Positions 51,197 through 59,755 of a DNA stretch of 64,000 bases are shown here, in pieces. Position 1 is the first letter of the stretch; every line of letters starts with the position of its first letter. This DNA is from Burkholderiaceae bacterium (GTDB lineage: Bacteria > Pseudomonadota > Gammaproteobacteria > Burkholderiales > Burkholderiaceae), in contig CANJBQ010000012.1 in the NCBI GenBank assembly GCA_947472645.1, positions 1 through 64,000 on the forward strand, given 5' to 3'. Position numbers and translations under genes: made by a program. The notes beneath the pieces are model-generated. The model was not told the origin of the DNA, did not search any database, and was given only the letters and a program-made list of their open reading frames with translations.

Positions 51197-53533
51197 ATGA
51201 ATGCGCCTCGCTCGATTTTTTCGATTCCTTCTGCACCACACCTAAATTCTTATCCTAAATATTGGGCAGAATGCTTTGGTCGCGCGCCCTTTTTACCAAT
51301 GTCTCGGCAAGAAATGGACGTTCTTGGGTGGGATACATGTGACATTATTTTGGTGACTGGCGATGCCTATGTGGACCACCCAAGTTTTGGTATGGCTATT
51401 ATTGGTCGACTTCTCGAGTCACAAGGCTTTCGTGTAGGCATCATTGCCCAACCTGATTGGCAATCTGCAGATCCCTACAAAACGCTAGGTCAACCAAACC
51501 TGTATTTTGGTGTAACAGCCGGCAATATGGATTCCATGATTAATGGTTACACTGCCGATCGCAAAATTCGTAAAGATGATGCTTATACGGCTGGTGGCGT
51601 GAGTGGGAAACGGCCTGATCGTTGTTCTTTAGTTTATGCACAACGCTGTAAAGAAGCTTATCCGCAAACACCTATCGTGATGGGTGGTATCGAGGCCTCG
51701 CTACGCCGTATCGCACATTATGATTATTGGCAAGATAAAGTAAGACGCTCTATTTTGGTTGATGCAAAAGCCGATATTTTGCTCTATGGAAATGCTGAGC
51801 GTGCACTTGTAGAAATCACACATCGCTTAGCGCGCGGTGAGAAAATTCAAGAGATCACCGATGTTCGAGGTACTGCCTTTATTCGACGCACATCCGCTAA
51901 GAATTTTATCGAAATCGATTCAACGCAAATCGATGAGCCTGGCAAAATCGACCCTGCTATCAACCCTTACCTGATGCCAGATGAACAAGCTGCAGCACAA
52001 GGTCAAACTTGCGCTAAATCATCCCCTGACGCAACAGAAGTTGCTGTTAAAGAGCAACCAATACAAATCCATCTATCACCCAAACAAAAATTACACAGAG
52101 ACTTAACGGTCATTCGATTGCCAAGTTATGAGGCTGTCAAACGTGACCAAGTACTTTATGCTCATGCCAACCGTATTTTGCATCTTGAAACAAACCCTGG
52201 CAATGCAAGGGCTCTCGTGCAACAGCATGGTGAAGGTGCCTCCATCAGAGATGTATGGCTCAATGCTCCACCAATTCCCTTAACCACCGAAGAAATGGAT
52301 TTTGTTTTTGATCAACCTTATGCTAGAGCCCCTCATCCTAGTTATGGTGATGCGAAAATACCAGCTTGGGACATGATACGGTTTTCAGTCAATATCATGC
52401 GCGGTTGTTTCGGTGGGTGTACTTTTTGCTCTATCACGGAACATGAAGGTCGAATCATACAAAATCGATCCTCGGATTCCATCATTCGCGAAATCGAGGA
52501 TATCCGCGATAAAGTGCCCGGCTTTACAGGAATCATTTCTGATTTAGGTGGCCCAACCGCGAATATGTATCGGATAGCCTGTAAATCGAAAGAGATTGAA
52601 GCTCATTGTCGCAAACCTTCTTGCGTCTATCCAGATATTTGCCCCAACCTCAATACTGACCATACACCACTGATTCAGTTATACCGTCGTGCGCGAGCTA
52701 TTAAAGGTGTTAAAAAGATTTTAATAAGCTCTGGTCTAAGGTATGACTTGGCCATTAAAGCCCCCGCCTATATTAAAGAATTGGTGACCCACCATGTCGG
52801 CGGCTATCTCAAAATAGCACCGGAACACACTGAGGGTGGTCCATTATCAAAAATGATGAAGCCAGGTATTGGTAGCTACGACAAATTCAAAGAGTTATTC
52901 GATCGGTTTTCTAAAGAGGCCGGTAAAGAACAATATTTAATTCCATACTTTATCGCTGCTCACCCAGGCACTAGTGATGAAGATATGATGCACTTAGCTC
53001 TTTGGTTAAAACAAAACGGTTTTCGAGCCGATCAAGTACAAACTTTTTATCCATCACCAATGGCTACAGCCACGGCGATGTATCACACGAATAAAAACCC
53101 TCTTCGTAAAGTGACGCGTGAAAGTGAAACCGTCGATATTGTTCGTGGTGAAAAGCGTCGTCGCTTACATAAAGCTTTTTTACGTTATCACGATTCCAAC
53201 AATTGGCCTTTACTGCGTGAAGCATTAAAAAACATGGGGCGTGCAGACTTAATCGGCAATGGTAAACAACATTTAATACCAAGTTATCAACCGCGCCTCG
53301 ATGGCAGTTACCAAAGTGCACGCCGCAAAAATTCGACGCCCATGTCAAATGCTAATCCAGTGATGAAATCCAGAATTTCCACCAAGATGGTGAATAACCC
53401 TCGCGACTTTACGATTCCTGAAGCAACTCCTCGTTCCAAACCAAGGACTTCGAAGGGCAGTATCTTGACACAGCATACTGGACTTCCACCACGAGCATCA
53501 GCAAGATCGTCTTCTAAAAAGAGTAAGGTCTAG
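51197..53533 (+). CDS. ygiQ: YgiQ family radical SAM protein
   Basis: Large radical SAM enzyme of 778 residues. The N-terminal region ([37 protein letters not shown]) is the cobalamin-binding-like UPF0313 part. The radical SAM cluster motif CxxxCxxC is in [19 protein letters not shown] basic C-terminal tail of about 80 residues follows. The reaction is not established for the family. Monocistronic or with the Nudix gene 8 bp downstream. Confidence 0.93.
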   Translation: MNAPRSIFSIPSAPHLNSYPKYWAECFGRAPFLPMSRQEMDVLGWDTCDIILVTGDAYVDHPSFGMAIIGRLLESQGFRVGIIAQPDWQSADPYKTLGQPNLYFGVTAGNMDSMINGYTADRKIRKDDAYTAGGVSGKRPDRCSLVYAQRCKEAYPQTPIVMGGIEASLRRIAHYDYWQDKVRRSILVDAKADILLYGNAERALVEITHRLARGEKIQEITDVRGTAFIRRTSAKNFIEIDSTQIDEPGKIDPAINPYLMPDEQAAAQGQTCAKSSPDATEVAVKEQPIQIHLSPKQKLHRDLTVIRLPSYEAVKRDQVLYAHANRILHLETNPGNARALVQQHGEGASIRDVWLNAPPIPLTTEEMDFVFDQPYARAPHPSYGDAKIPAWDMIRFSVNIMRGCFGGCTFCSITEHEGRIIQNRSSDSIIREIEDIRDKVPGFTGIISDLGGPTANMYRIACKSKEIEAHCRKPSCVYPDICPNLNTDHTPLIQLYRRARAIKGVKKILISSGLRYDLAIKAPAYIKELVTHHVGGYLKIAPEHTEGGPLSKMMKPGIGSYDKFKELFDRFSKEAGKEQYLIPYFIAAHPGTSDEDMMHLALWLKQNGFRADQVQTFYPSPMATATAMYHTNKNPLRKVTRESETVDIVRGEKRRRLHKAFLRYHDSNNWPLLREALKNMGRADLIGNGKQHLIPSYQPRLDGSYQSARRKNSTPMSNANPVMKSRISTKMVNNPRDFTIPEATPRSKPRTSKGSILTQHTGLPPRASARSSSKKSKV

Positions 53534-53541
53534 TTCCTTTT

Positions 53542-54063
53542 ATGTGGGAAGTGATTCGTCGGTATTGTGCGCTATACCCTAAGGAGTCCGAATTATTATT
53601 CAAAAAAACGGCTTTTCTTGAACATCTAAAAAATCCATTTCCGCGTGCTCTTTTACCAGGACATATAACCGCTAGTGGCATTGTGATTCAGCATCAAGAA
53701 ATGTTACTCATTAAACATCGTTATATCGGTGAATGGTTTCAGCCAGGTGGGCATGTTGACTCTGAAGAAGAGCCGCTCCAGGCGGCAATACGTGAGGTTG
53801 CTGAAGAAACTGGGTGGCAAACCACCCCCTCAAGCTTCCATGACCAAACAATACCCATTGATATCGATGTTCATCTGATTCCAGCAAACCCTAAAAAAAA
53901 TGAGCAGCAACATCTTCATATAGATTTTGCCTATTTATTAGAACCTATCCAGCTTGGTATCGCTACTGACCCTGAGGCGGTTATGTGGGCAAAGCTAACA
54001 GATTGCGACGCGCCACGCTTAGCCAGGTGCGTCAAAAAATATATTACCCTAACGCATCCCTAA
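53542..54063 (+). CDS. Nudix hydrolase
   Basis: Protein of 173 residues with a full Nudix box, GGHVDSEEEPLQAAIREVAEETGW, read here as the pattern GX5EX7REVAEETGW starting near residue 71. The REVAEETG core is intact, so it should cleave a nucleoside-diphosphate-linked substrate using Mg2+. The target is unknown. It follows ygiQ closely and overlaps the end of the convergent chromate transporter gene by 15 bp. Confidence 0.9.
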   Translation: MWEVIRRYCALYPKESELLFKKTAFLEHLKNPFPRALLPGHITASGIVIQHQEMLLIKHRYIGEWFQPGGHVDSEEEPLQAAIREVAEETGWQTTPSSFHDQTIPIDIDVHLIPANPKKNEQQHLHIDFAYLLEPIQLGIATDPEAVMWAKLTDCDAPRLARCVKKYITLTHP

Positions 54064-54639
54064 GAAACCGCTAGCACCCACTGCGGCTCCAAAAGCAAGT
54101 AACCATAAAATATGGATGCGGGTTACCCAAACTAAAATGGCTGTAATAAAAGCGACTAGCCATATTTGCCAATTATGACCCAGGACAAAGTCTCCGCGCA
54201 CAATAACCCAACTTGAGACCAGCATCGAGCCAATGACCACCGGTGCTAAACCTTGCTTAAAGGCAATCACACCCATCTTCTCACTATTTTTCTGGACCCA
54301 ACGGGTGGCCGTGTACGTCAAAATACAAGAGGGAGTTAAAGCACAAACCAAACACATCACAAAACCCATTAAGGCATAGATGTAGTGAGATTGTCCAAGT
54401 GGTGTTGCATTAATTCCAAAATTCCAACCCATCATTGCCATCATCAAAGCATTAGGGCCAGGTGATGCTTGAGCAAGTGAAATCCCTGAAGAAAACTGAG
54501 CCTCAGTTAGCCAACTATGCTCATTGATAAAGAATCGATGAAATTCGGGGATGAGTGCGATGGCCCCCCCTATTGCAAAAAATGACATAGTAGAAAATTG
54601 AAAGGCTACTGTCAACCAATCAGAAATATCAATGGTCAC
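54049..54639 (-). CDS. chrA: Chromate transporter, short-chain ChrA subunit
   Basis: Membrane protein of 196 residues, one half of a split CHR-family chromate/anion exporter. Motifs are FFAIGGAIALIPEFHRF, EAQFSSGISLAQASPGPNA. The start is GTG at 54639, overlapping the stop of the partner gene (GTGA); a longer frame to 54693 lies inside the partner. The two halves are expected to insert with opposite topology and work as a heterodimer. Confidence 0.88.
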   Translation of the reverse strand: MTIDISDWLTVAFQFSTMSFFAIGGAIALIPEFHRFFINEHSWLTEAQFSSGISLAQASPGPNALMMAMMGWNFGINATPLGQSHYIYALMGFVMCLVCALTPSCILTYTATRWVQKNSEKMGVIAFKQGLAPVVIGSMLVSSWVIVRGDFVLGHNWQIWLVAFITAILVWVTRIHILWLLAFGAAVGASGFLGMR

Positions 54640-55241
54640 GCTGAGGAACCTTTCTGATGTTGGCGAATAATGCACCAATACGTTGAAAGGCAAGAAGATG
54701 TGCCCATTACTAGTAATACCGGAATTAAAGGAAACTTAAAAACAGCCAGCAATATAAAAGTAATGATCGAAAAAAATAGTGCTATTACAAAGCTTAAAGG
54801 ATGAGTGCGAAAGCTACTGGCCATCTTCAGAGAGGTGCCGGTAATTAATCCTGCAGAAACAGCCCCCATACCCTGCAAGGCAGAAGCAACTTCGGGATAC
54901 TCACGAAACTGTTCAAAAAAGATGGCCACCAGAATCAACAAAAGTGATGGAAAAGTGAAGACTCCTAAAACAGCAACCAATGCACCCATGGCACCAAATG
55001 ATCTTGAACCGAGCATGACTAATAAATTAACAATATTTGGCCCAGGTAAAACTTGTGCAACGGCCCATTCCTCTAGGAATATTTGTTCGGTGAACCATTG
55101 ACGCTCTTCCACTAAGACGCGGCGAGCTACCGGGAAAACCCCGCCAAAGCCCTGCAATGCCAGCCAAGTCATCGCCCAAAAGAGTTCACTAAGAGATTTG
55201 GGGCTTTGTGGACCGGATGCGAGTTTTTGTTCCATAATCAA
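54636..55241 (-). CDS. chrA: Chromate transporter, short-chain ChrA subunit
   Basis: Partner half of the split CHR exporter, 201 residues with six or so membrane segments. The N-terminal family motif FGGVFPVARRVLVEERQW and AVAQVLPGPNIVNLLVMLG are clear. Overlaps the downstream chrA by 4 bp. Divergent from the receptor gene at 55281 across 39 bp. Physiological substrate could be chromate or another oxyanion. Confidence 0.9.
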   Translation of the reverse strand: MIMEQKLASGPQSPKSLSELFWAMTWLALQGFGGVFPVARRVLVEERQWFTEQIFLEEWAVAQVLPGPNIVNLLVMLGSRSFGAMGALVAVLGVFTFPSLLLILVAIFFEQFREYPEVASALQGMGAVSAGLITGTSLKMASSFRTHPLSFVIALFFSIITFILLAVFKFPLIPVLLVMGTSSCLSTYWCIIRQHQKGSSA

Positions 55242-55280
55242 GTTTTTAACGAATCAACTAAGAGAATACATTAAGATAAT

Positions 55281-56081
55281 ATGAGAGCACTAATAATTCT
55301 TATTCTTCTAACATTTTTATCTACCGAATCTTCTATGGCACATACTCCCGCATCCCCAATCGTCAAATCTGAATTAGCCCCTACAGGAAAAATTCGGGCA
55401 TCCATTAATGTTGGAAATCCTATTTTGGCAAAGCGTGATAGTGAACATACAAAGCCCTATGGCGTCTCTATCGATTTGGCAACGAATTTAGCCAAGGAAT
55501 TAGGGCTTGAACTTGAACTGGTGGTTTTTGACTCAGCAGGTAAGTCAGTAGATGCTGTTTCAAATAAAAAAGCAGATTTTGGATTTTTTGCCATTGATCC
55601 AGTTCGCGGAAAAGAAATTACTTTCACGCATGCCTATATCGTTATCGAGGGCGCGTATGTAGTCCCAAATAACTCACCCATCCAAAAAAATGAAGAGGTC
55701 GATCAATCGAAAAATCGCATTGTGGTTGGCAAAGGAAGTGCTTATGATCTTTACCTCACTCGTGAGATTAAAAACGCACAAATTGTTCACGCACCAACCT
55801 CACCGAAAGTCGTTGAGTTTTTTGTCAGTGGGGGCTATGAAGTTGGGGCCGGAGTGAAACAGCAGCTCGAGATGGACCTCAGAAACTATCCAACGATACG
55901 AATATTACCAGGTCGATTTATGGAGATTAATCAATCAATGGGAGTCAACAAAGATCTTAGCGAAGAAACTAAATCCTATCTCAAGGACTATGTGGAGCGG
56001 ATGAAAGCCTCCGGCTTTGTTGCTGAAGCTTTAGTCAGGCACAAGATTCAAGGAGCCAGTGTTGCGCCTGCCGGTAATTAA
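55281..56081 (+). CDS. Family 3 extracellular solute-binding protein
   Basis: Periplasmic binding protein of 266 residues of the polar amino acid type (SBP_bac_3). A signal peptide (RALIILILLTFLSTESSMA) precedes the binding domain, which shows YGVSIDLATNLAKELGLELE and KKADFGFFAIDPVRGKEITF. No ABC permease or ATPase gene is adjacent, so it either uses another system's membrane parts or acts in sensing. Confidence 0.87.
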   Translation: MRALIILILLTFLSTESSMAHTPASPIVKSELAPTGKIRASINVGNPILAKRDSEHTKPYGVSIDLATNLAKELGLELELVVFDSAGKSVDAVSNKKADFGFFAIDPVRGKEITFTHAYIVIEGAYVVPNNSPIQKNEEVDQSKNRIVVGKGSAYDLYLTREIKNAQIVHAPTSPKVVEFFVSGGYEVGAGVKQQLEMDLRNYPTIRILPGRFMEINQSMGVNKDLSEETKSYLKDYVERMKASGFVAEALVRHKIQGASVAPAGN

Positions 56082-56108
56082 GTTTCTTCCTCAACGACCT
56101 AGCTATTT

Positions 56109-56870
56109 TTAATATAGGTAATTGTCCAACAGATGTAATACAAAAAAATCTTTAGCCATTTCAACATGCTTTTTATTACTAAAAAAACTTCTCTTAGAGT
56201 AGGTGATCCATTTTTTTTCTTCACTGCGAAAAGTATCTAGTAACGTTTTTTGGTGGATGAGATTAGGGTCTTTTTCAAAGGCGTAAAAATCTACCGGACA
56301 ATTAATTCTCTTGGCATTTTTTAAAACTCTTTCATGATGGGCATAATGAGAACCCCACTGCCCAAATATTGCAGCGCCTATTCTCATGTCGGTTGCAACT
56401 ACCTCAATCCCATAAGCCGTTCCCATGGATAATCCAAAATAGCCAATATGACGTGCATCAACCTCTGCCAGCTCACAAAGCGCATCAACGGTGATTTTCC
56501 AGTCCATCACCATGGGTGTAATCGTTTCTTCCCCATCGATCCACGCTTGATCAAATTCATGTTTCATCATACTTTGATCAACAGTTCCCACTCGGCGCGC
56601 TCCATGCATGGGTCCATCGATGGCCGCAACAACAAAACCATATTTACCACACATGAGACTCATAAAATCCATTAAATCAGGAGATTGACGATCCTCATCC
56701 TCTTGATGAGCCAAAAGAAGTAATGGGCGAACACCTGAAGATGCTCTTGAATGCCAAACGGTTCCAGAGAAATCTTTTTTCTCATGTTCATTAAGAATCG
56801 TAAATTCCCTTGCAATGATGCGGGGTTTTAAGGAATAAACTATAGGTGTGGAGATTGTTTGAAATGGCAT
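56109..56870 (-). CDS. Alpha/beta hydrolase
   Basis: Serine hydrolase of 253 residues. The nucleophile elbow is GYFGLSMGTAYG; acid and base are likely in FYAFEKDPN and NKKHVEMAKDF. It resembles dienelactone-hydrolase/dipeptidyl-type hydrolases with no defined substrate. It is convergent with the receptor gene at 55281-56081. Confidence 0.78.
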   Translation of the reverse strand: MPFQTISTPIVYSLKPRIIAREFTILNEHEKKDFSGTVWHSRASSGVRPLLLLAHQEDEDRQSPDLMDFMSLMCGKYGFVVAAIDGPMHGARRVGTVDQSMMKHEFDQAWIDGEETITPMVMDWKITVDALCELAEVDARHIGYFGLSMGTAYGIEVVATDMRIGAAIFGQWGSHYAHHERVLKNAKRINCPVDFYAFEKDPNLIHQKTLLDTFRSEEKKWITYSKRSFFSNKKHVEMAKDFFVLHLLDNYLY

Positions 56871-56950
56871 TCGTTAATGTAAACCAATCAGTCGATTTAA
56901 AGTTAATTTTTGAATCATAAAATCATATCAGTCAAATTCTAAATTACAAG

Positions 56951-57109
56951 ATGAAAAAACCGATTGTTAAAAACCCTGTAGCAAAAAATCTAGCGAAACT
57001 AAACAAGAAAGCTGGAGCTCATGGCAAAACAGAAAAGGCACAACGTCGTGGCGCTTCAGTAGCGCTTCAGAATAAGCTGATAGATGAGTTATCTAACAAG
57101 AAAAAATAA
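56951..57109 (+). CDS. Small basic hypothetical protein, 52 residues
   Basis: Frame ATG 56951 to TAA 57107-57109, encoding 52 residues starting MKKPIVKNPVAKNLAKLNKK and ending in a lysine-rich tail. It has about 14 Lys/Arg and few acidic residues, so it may bind nucleic acid or ribosomes. The ribosome binding site is weak. It lies between divergent and convergent neighbours and fills an otherwise empty 240-bp interval. I do not recognise a family with certainty; similar short KNPVAK-type proteins are seen in Burkholderiales by memory only. Confidence 0.65.
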   Translation: MKKPIVKNPVAKNLAKLNKKAGAHGKTEKAQRRGASVALQNKLIDELSNKKK

Positions 57110-57111
57110 AT

Positions 57112-57657
57112 CTAAAAAGAAGATCCTGGTTGATTAAGAAACTCCAACTCCTCTAGTGTTGAAGTTCTACCTAAAATGGCATTACGATGCGGATATCGAT
57201 TAAATCGATTAATTACCTCAGAATGCCTAGCGAGTGAACGAGCATATGAGTCCAACCCAACAGATTGAAAGTAAGGCTGGGCAAATTGATGAATAACCTT
57301 TGACTCACTATGCATCATCGGCATATATAAAAATCCCTTTTCATCTGGCATCAGCCCCGTATTTTTACCTTGGAAAATAGCGTCTTGCGTGAGAACAAGC
57401 GCCATCGGATCGCTAGCAAAAGATGATGGAAGATGCCGATACATATTGCGTGAAAACTGATCCAAAACAATAATTTCCGCTAAGCGGCCTAAAGGGTTTT
57501 CACGCCAATCAAACAACTCGCCCTGATATGCCTGAGTATGAGTATTTTGAAAACGTTGCAAAATCATCTGATCAAAAGCATCTGATTTTTCCCACCACTG
57601 TTTTGGTGAAATCTCAACGAACCAAAATCGTAGAATATCTTCAAAGTGAATTTTCAT
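57112..57657 (-). CDS. DUF924 family protein
   Basis: Protein of 181 residues with the DUF924 pattern: ILRFWFVEISPKQWWEKSDAFD near the N-terminus (as FWFVE and WWEKSDAFD), EIIVLDQFSRNMYRH, and HRNAILGRTSTLEELEFL at the C-terminus. The family is a TPR-like helical fold of unknown function. Convergent with the 52-residue gene, leaving 2 bp. Confidence 0.88.
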   Translation of the reverse strand: MKIHFEDILRFWFVEISPKQWWEKSDAFDQMILQRFQNTHTQAYQGELFDWRENPLGRLAEIIVLDQFSRNMYRHLPSSFASDPMALVLTQDAIFQGKNTGLMPDEKGFLYMPMMHSESKVIHQFAQPYFQSVGLDSYARSLARHSEVINRFNRYPHRNAILGRTSTLEELEFLNQPGSSF

Positions 57658-57771
57658 ACTGGGTTACTACCTAAATGATGATTAAACAGATTCTTTTTTC
57701 GAGGGATAAAACAGCTCTAATAGAAAACATTCAGTATAGAATATGATTATCGTCAACACAAAGGTTATCCT

Positions 57772-58251
57772 ATGTCAGATCATCACACCCCTACCGATTG
57801 GAAACATGATGGTGTGAGGGTCGTTCCCGGTAATCAGCTTGACACTAACACCCCACAAACGCCCGGCATGAATCGTGCTGCCGCAATCAACTTTGCACGT
57901 GTTGGGGCACAAAAATTGTGGGCAGGTACAGTAACGATTCACGCTAATGCGAAAACTGGCGCTCATCACCACGGAGCTTTAGAAAGTGTTATTTATGTCA
58001 TCAAAGGTAAAGCCAGAATGCGCTGGGGTGATCATCTAGAATTTACTGCTGAAGCTGGTCCGGGTGACTTTATTTATGTGCCACCCTATGTTCCCCATCA
58101 AGAAATCAATGCAAGCCCTGATGAAGCGCTAGAGTGTGTTTTAGTGCGCAGTGACAACGAAGCAATCGTCATGAATTTAGATATTGAGCCCATTGAACAT
58201 CCTGAAAATGTCTTCTGGATAGACCCAATCCACAAGGATCCAAAAATGTAA
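57772..58251 (+). CDS. Cupin domain protein
   Basis: Single-domain cupin of 159 residues. The metal-binding motifs are GAHHHGALESVIYVIKG (two His and a Glu) and YVPPYVPHQEIN (third His). It may be a small dioxygenase, isomerase or sensor. It stands alone with a 114-bp upstream gap and tRNA-His downstream on the other strand. Confidence 0.85.
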   Translation: MSDHHTPTDWKHDGVRVVPGNQLDTNTPQTPGMNRAAAINFARVGAQKLWAGTVTIHANAKTGAHHHGALESVIYVIKGKARMRWGDHLEFTAEAGPGDFIYVPPYVPHQEINASPDEALECVLVRSDNEAIVMNLDIEPIEHPENVFWIDPIHKDPKM

Positions 58252-58309
58252 TTGAAGGAAGTTTGAGTTGCCGTTTCAGCAACTTATATAGCCTTTAAAG
58301 CAACAATTT

Positions 58310-58386
58310 TGGGGTGGCTGATGGGGCTCGAACCCACGACAACAGGAATCACAATCCTGGACTCTACCGACTGAGCTACAGCCACC
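58310..58386 (-). tRNA. tRNA-His (anticodon GTG), CCA encoded
   Basis: The minus strand folds as a standard tRNA: 5' GGTGGCTGTAGCTCAG, anticodon arm CAGGA-TTGTGAT-TCCTG with anticodon GTG, T arm with GGTTCGAGCC. The extra 5' G (position -1) opposite C73, the identity feature of tRNA-His, is encoded, and the 3' CCA is genomic (58312-58310). Confidence 0.97.
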
Positions 58387-58401
58387 GTAGAAAAGACTAC
58401 T

Positions 58402-58429
58402 ATTCTACATCAAGATAGCTGTTTTCAAC
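58402..58429 (-). promoter_or_regulatory. Possible tRNA-His promoter
   Basis: On the minus strand GTTGAA (58429-58424) and TAGAAT (58407-58402) are 16 bp apart, placing a start about 8-10 bp before the tRNA 5' end. It lies between the tRNA and the small SOS gene, so the two can be transcribed separately. Confidence 0.45.
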
Positions 58430-58440
58430 AATGGCGGCGA

Positions 58441-58551
58441 TTAAAAACTCGTGTCTTTACAAACCCATTCTTTTTGATGAAACTCACCAAGGCTCTCATC
58501 AAAAATCAACCAAACTAAAAATGATTTCAAACCAAATGTCATCGTCTTCAT
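58441..58551 (-). CDS. SOS-regulated small protein, 36 residues, unknown family
   Basis: Frame ATG 58551 to TAA 58443-58441, encoding 36 residues. The first half is MKTMTFGLKSFLVWLIF, mildly basic then hydrophobic, and the second half, from DESLGEFHQKEW, is polar with a single Cys near the end. A GAGGAG ribosome binding site (58564-58559) lies 7 nt before the ATG, an ideal spacing. A strong sigma70-like promoter with LexA boxes lies upstream. The hydrophobic stretch of about 10 residues is short for a membrane span. A TisB-like membrane peptide, a SulA-like division inhibitor or a leader peptide are all conceivable; I do not recognise homologues. Confidence 0.7.
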   Translation of the reverse strand: MKTMTFGLKSFLVWLIFDESLGEFHQKEWVCKDTSF

Positions 58552-58580
58552 GCTGTATCTCCTCGAACTATTGAGATACC

Positions 58581-58609
58581 AATATACTGTATATTTATAC
58601 AGTATTCAA
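58581..58609 (-). promoter_or_regulatory. Sigma70 promoter of the small SOS gene
   Basis: On the minus strand TTGAAT (58609-58604) and TATATT (58586-58581) have exactly 17 bp between them. The start site would be near 58573, giving a leader of about 22 nt that contains the GAGGAG site. The LexA box occupies the spacer and touches both hexamers. Confidence 0.75.
58585..58604. promoter_or_regulatory. LexA box 1 of the small SOS gene
   Basis: TACTGTATATTTATACAGTA is a CTGT-N8-ACAG operator with both TA flanks, one base from the E. coli consensus TACTGTATATATATACAGTA. It lies between the -35 and -10 hexamers, the classic position for full repression. Confidence 0.92.
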
Positions 58610-58637
58610 GTAATTTATAACAGTACTGTTGTTTTTT

Positions 58638-58657
58638 TACTGTTTATATCCACAGTA
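58638..58657. promoter_or_regulatory. LexA box 2, upstream
   Basis: TACTGTTTATATCCACAGTA also fits CTGT-N8-ACAG with TA flanks. It is 53 bp from box 1, about five helical turns. It overlaps nothing but the region just before the end of the acyltransferase gene (stop at 58659). A 12-bp palindrome AACAGTACTGTT (58619-58630) lies between the boxes. Confidence 0.85.
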
Positions 58658-58658
58658 T

Positions 58659-59285
58659 TCAATATACACCCTTTTTCTGCTTCGAAGGGCTCCAAAACTC
58701 AATAGGGGCCATGTTTTGTGGCAAACGCCCCACAGTTCCTTGATAAGCTTGGCGAATTATCCCTAAATCAATTTCCTCATCACCCGTCATATAGGCAAAT
58801 TCGGTGACTCCAATTTGTTTTTTACCGTAATCAATACATGCAAAACCCACCGGATATCCGGTCATTAAGGTTAATCGATAAAAACCGCTTCTCCAACCTG
58901 GTGTTTTTTTTCGAGTCCCTTCAGGGGTAATGACTAACCAAAATTGATTCGCATACCGCATCTCATTAGCCAATTCAGATACATAACCCTGCGGACTATT
59001 CCGGATTACAGGTCGGCCACCAACATATTTGAGCCACCATCCTACGATAGGAATCCTAAATAAACTATCTTTCGCCAAATAATAGACAGGTAACTGTATC
59101 GCCCATTTAGCTAATATCCCCAACAAAAAATCGACATTAGACGTGTGGGGATAAACAATCAGAATGCCGTGCGTCCCAGGTAAGCCCTCAAACTTGACCT
59201 TCCAACCCCATATCCTCAGGATCAAATGGCTGAGTTTTCCACGGGGGAATTGAAGCCAATTTTCTTTATCAATGATTTTTGTCAT
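58659..59285 (-). CDS. PlsC-like glycerophospholipid acyltransferase
   Basis: Acyltransferase of 208 residues. The catalytic HX4D motif is in YPHTSNVDFLLG, and the substrate motif is ITPEGTRKKTPGWRSGFY. The family includes 1-acyl-sn-glycerol-3-phosphate acyltransferases, but this short subgroup is often of uncertain substrate. It follows the DUF2244 gene by 8 bp. Downstream lies the LexA-controlled small gene. Confidence 0.88.
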   Translation of the reverse strand: MTKIIDKENWLQFPRGKLSHLILRIWGWKVKFEGLPGTHGILIVYPHTSNVDFLLGILAKWAIQLPVYYLAKDSLFRIPIVGWWLKYVGGRPVIRNSPQGYVSELANEMRYANQFWLVITPEGTRKKTPGWRSGFYRLTLMTGYPVGFACIDYGKKQIGVTEFAYMTGDEEIDLGIIRQAYQGTVGRLPQNMAPIEFWSPSKQKKGVY

Positions 59286-59293
59286 TTATTGGA

Positions 59294-59755
59294 TTATGTA
59301 CTCAGACGCAAATATCGTTGAAGCTCTCGTAAAAAATCCTCCCTTAAAGAGGCGTGTAAAAATTTTCCAATTTCAATCGTTTTACCTTGATAACCAATTC
59401 GAATCATTTTTTTATCCGTTAACATATGACTCAATTGGACCCAGGAAGAGTTAAAAACCATCAATCGGTTTTTGCCAGCCTCCGAAATTTCGATTTCTAA
59501 TTGCCCCTTTTTTAGGGTAATGACCTCAAAGTCAGTCGCATGGCGAGCATACAACAACAAAGCAAATGCCAAAACAACCAATTCAAGAAACGTAAATGGT
59601 AAAACGATCCAAATACCCTGAATCAGAAAAAAACCAGCAACTAATAGTGAGAAAGTGGCTTGTGCGATATAGAATAAAAGAACTTGTCGGGGTGTAAAAG
59701 AACAGTTTTTTTTGAAAATCCATTGATGGAGGGGCACAACAAGATGGTTACTCAT
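59294..59755 (-). CDS. DUF2244 family membrane protein
   Basis: Protein of 153 residues with a hydrophobic hairpin of two membrane segments (about 28-50 and 52-70) followed by a cytoplasmic beta-rich part (FEVITLKKGQLEIEI). This is the DUF2244 layout, found near cytochrome oxidase genes in many proteobacteria, but no cox gene is here. Its start overlaps the start of the divergent lipoprotein gene by 12 bp. Confidence 0.85.
   Translation of the reverse strand: MSNHLVVPLHQWIFKKNCSFTPRQVLLFYIAQATFSLLVAGFFLIQGIWIVLPFTFLELVVLAFALLLYARHATDFEVITLKKGQLEIEISEAGKNRLMVFNSSWVQLSHMLTDKKMIRIGYQGKTIEIGKFLHASLREDFLRELQRYLRLST

Noticed and set aside
58252-58309. Inverted repeat AGTTGC/GCAACT after the cupin gene as a terminator
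   Set aside because: Only 6 bp with no U-tract; not strong enough to call.
58310-58386. tRNA-His as an integration site for a genomic island
   Set aside because: No integrase and no repeat of the tRNA 3' end was noticed nearby.
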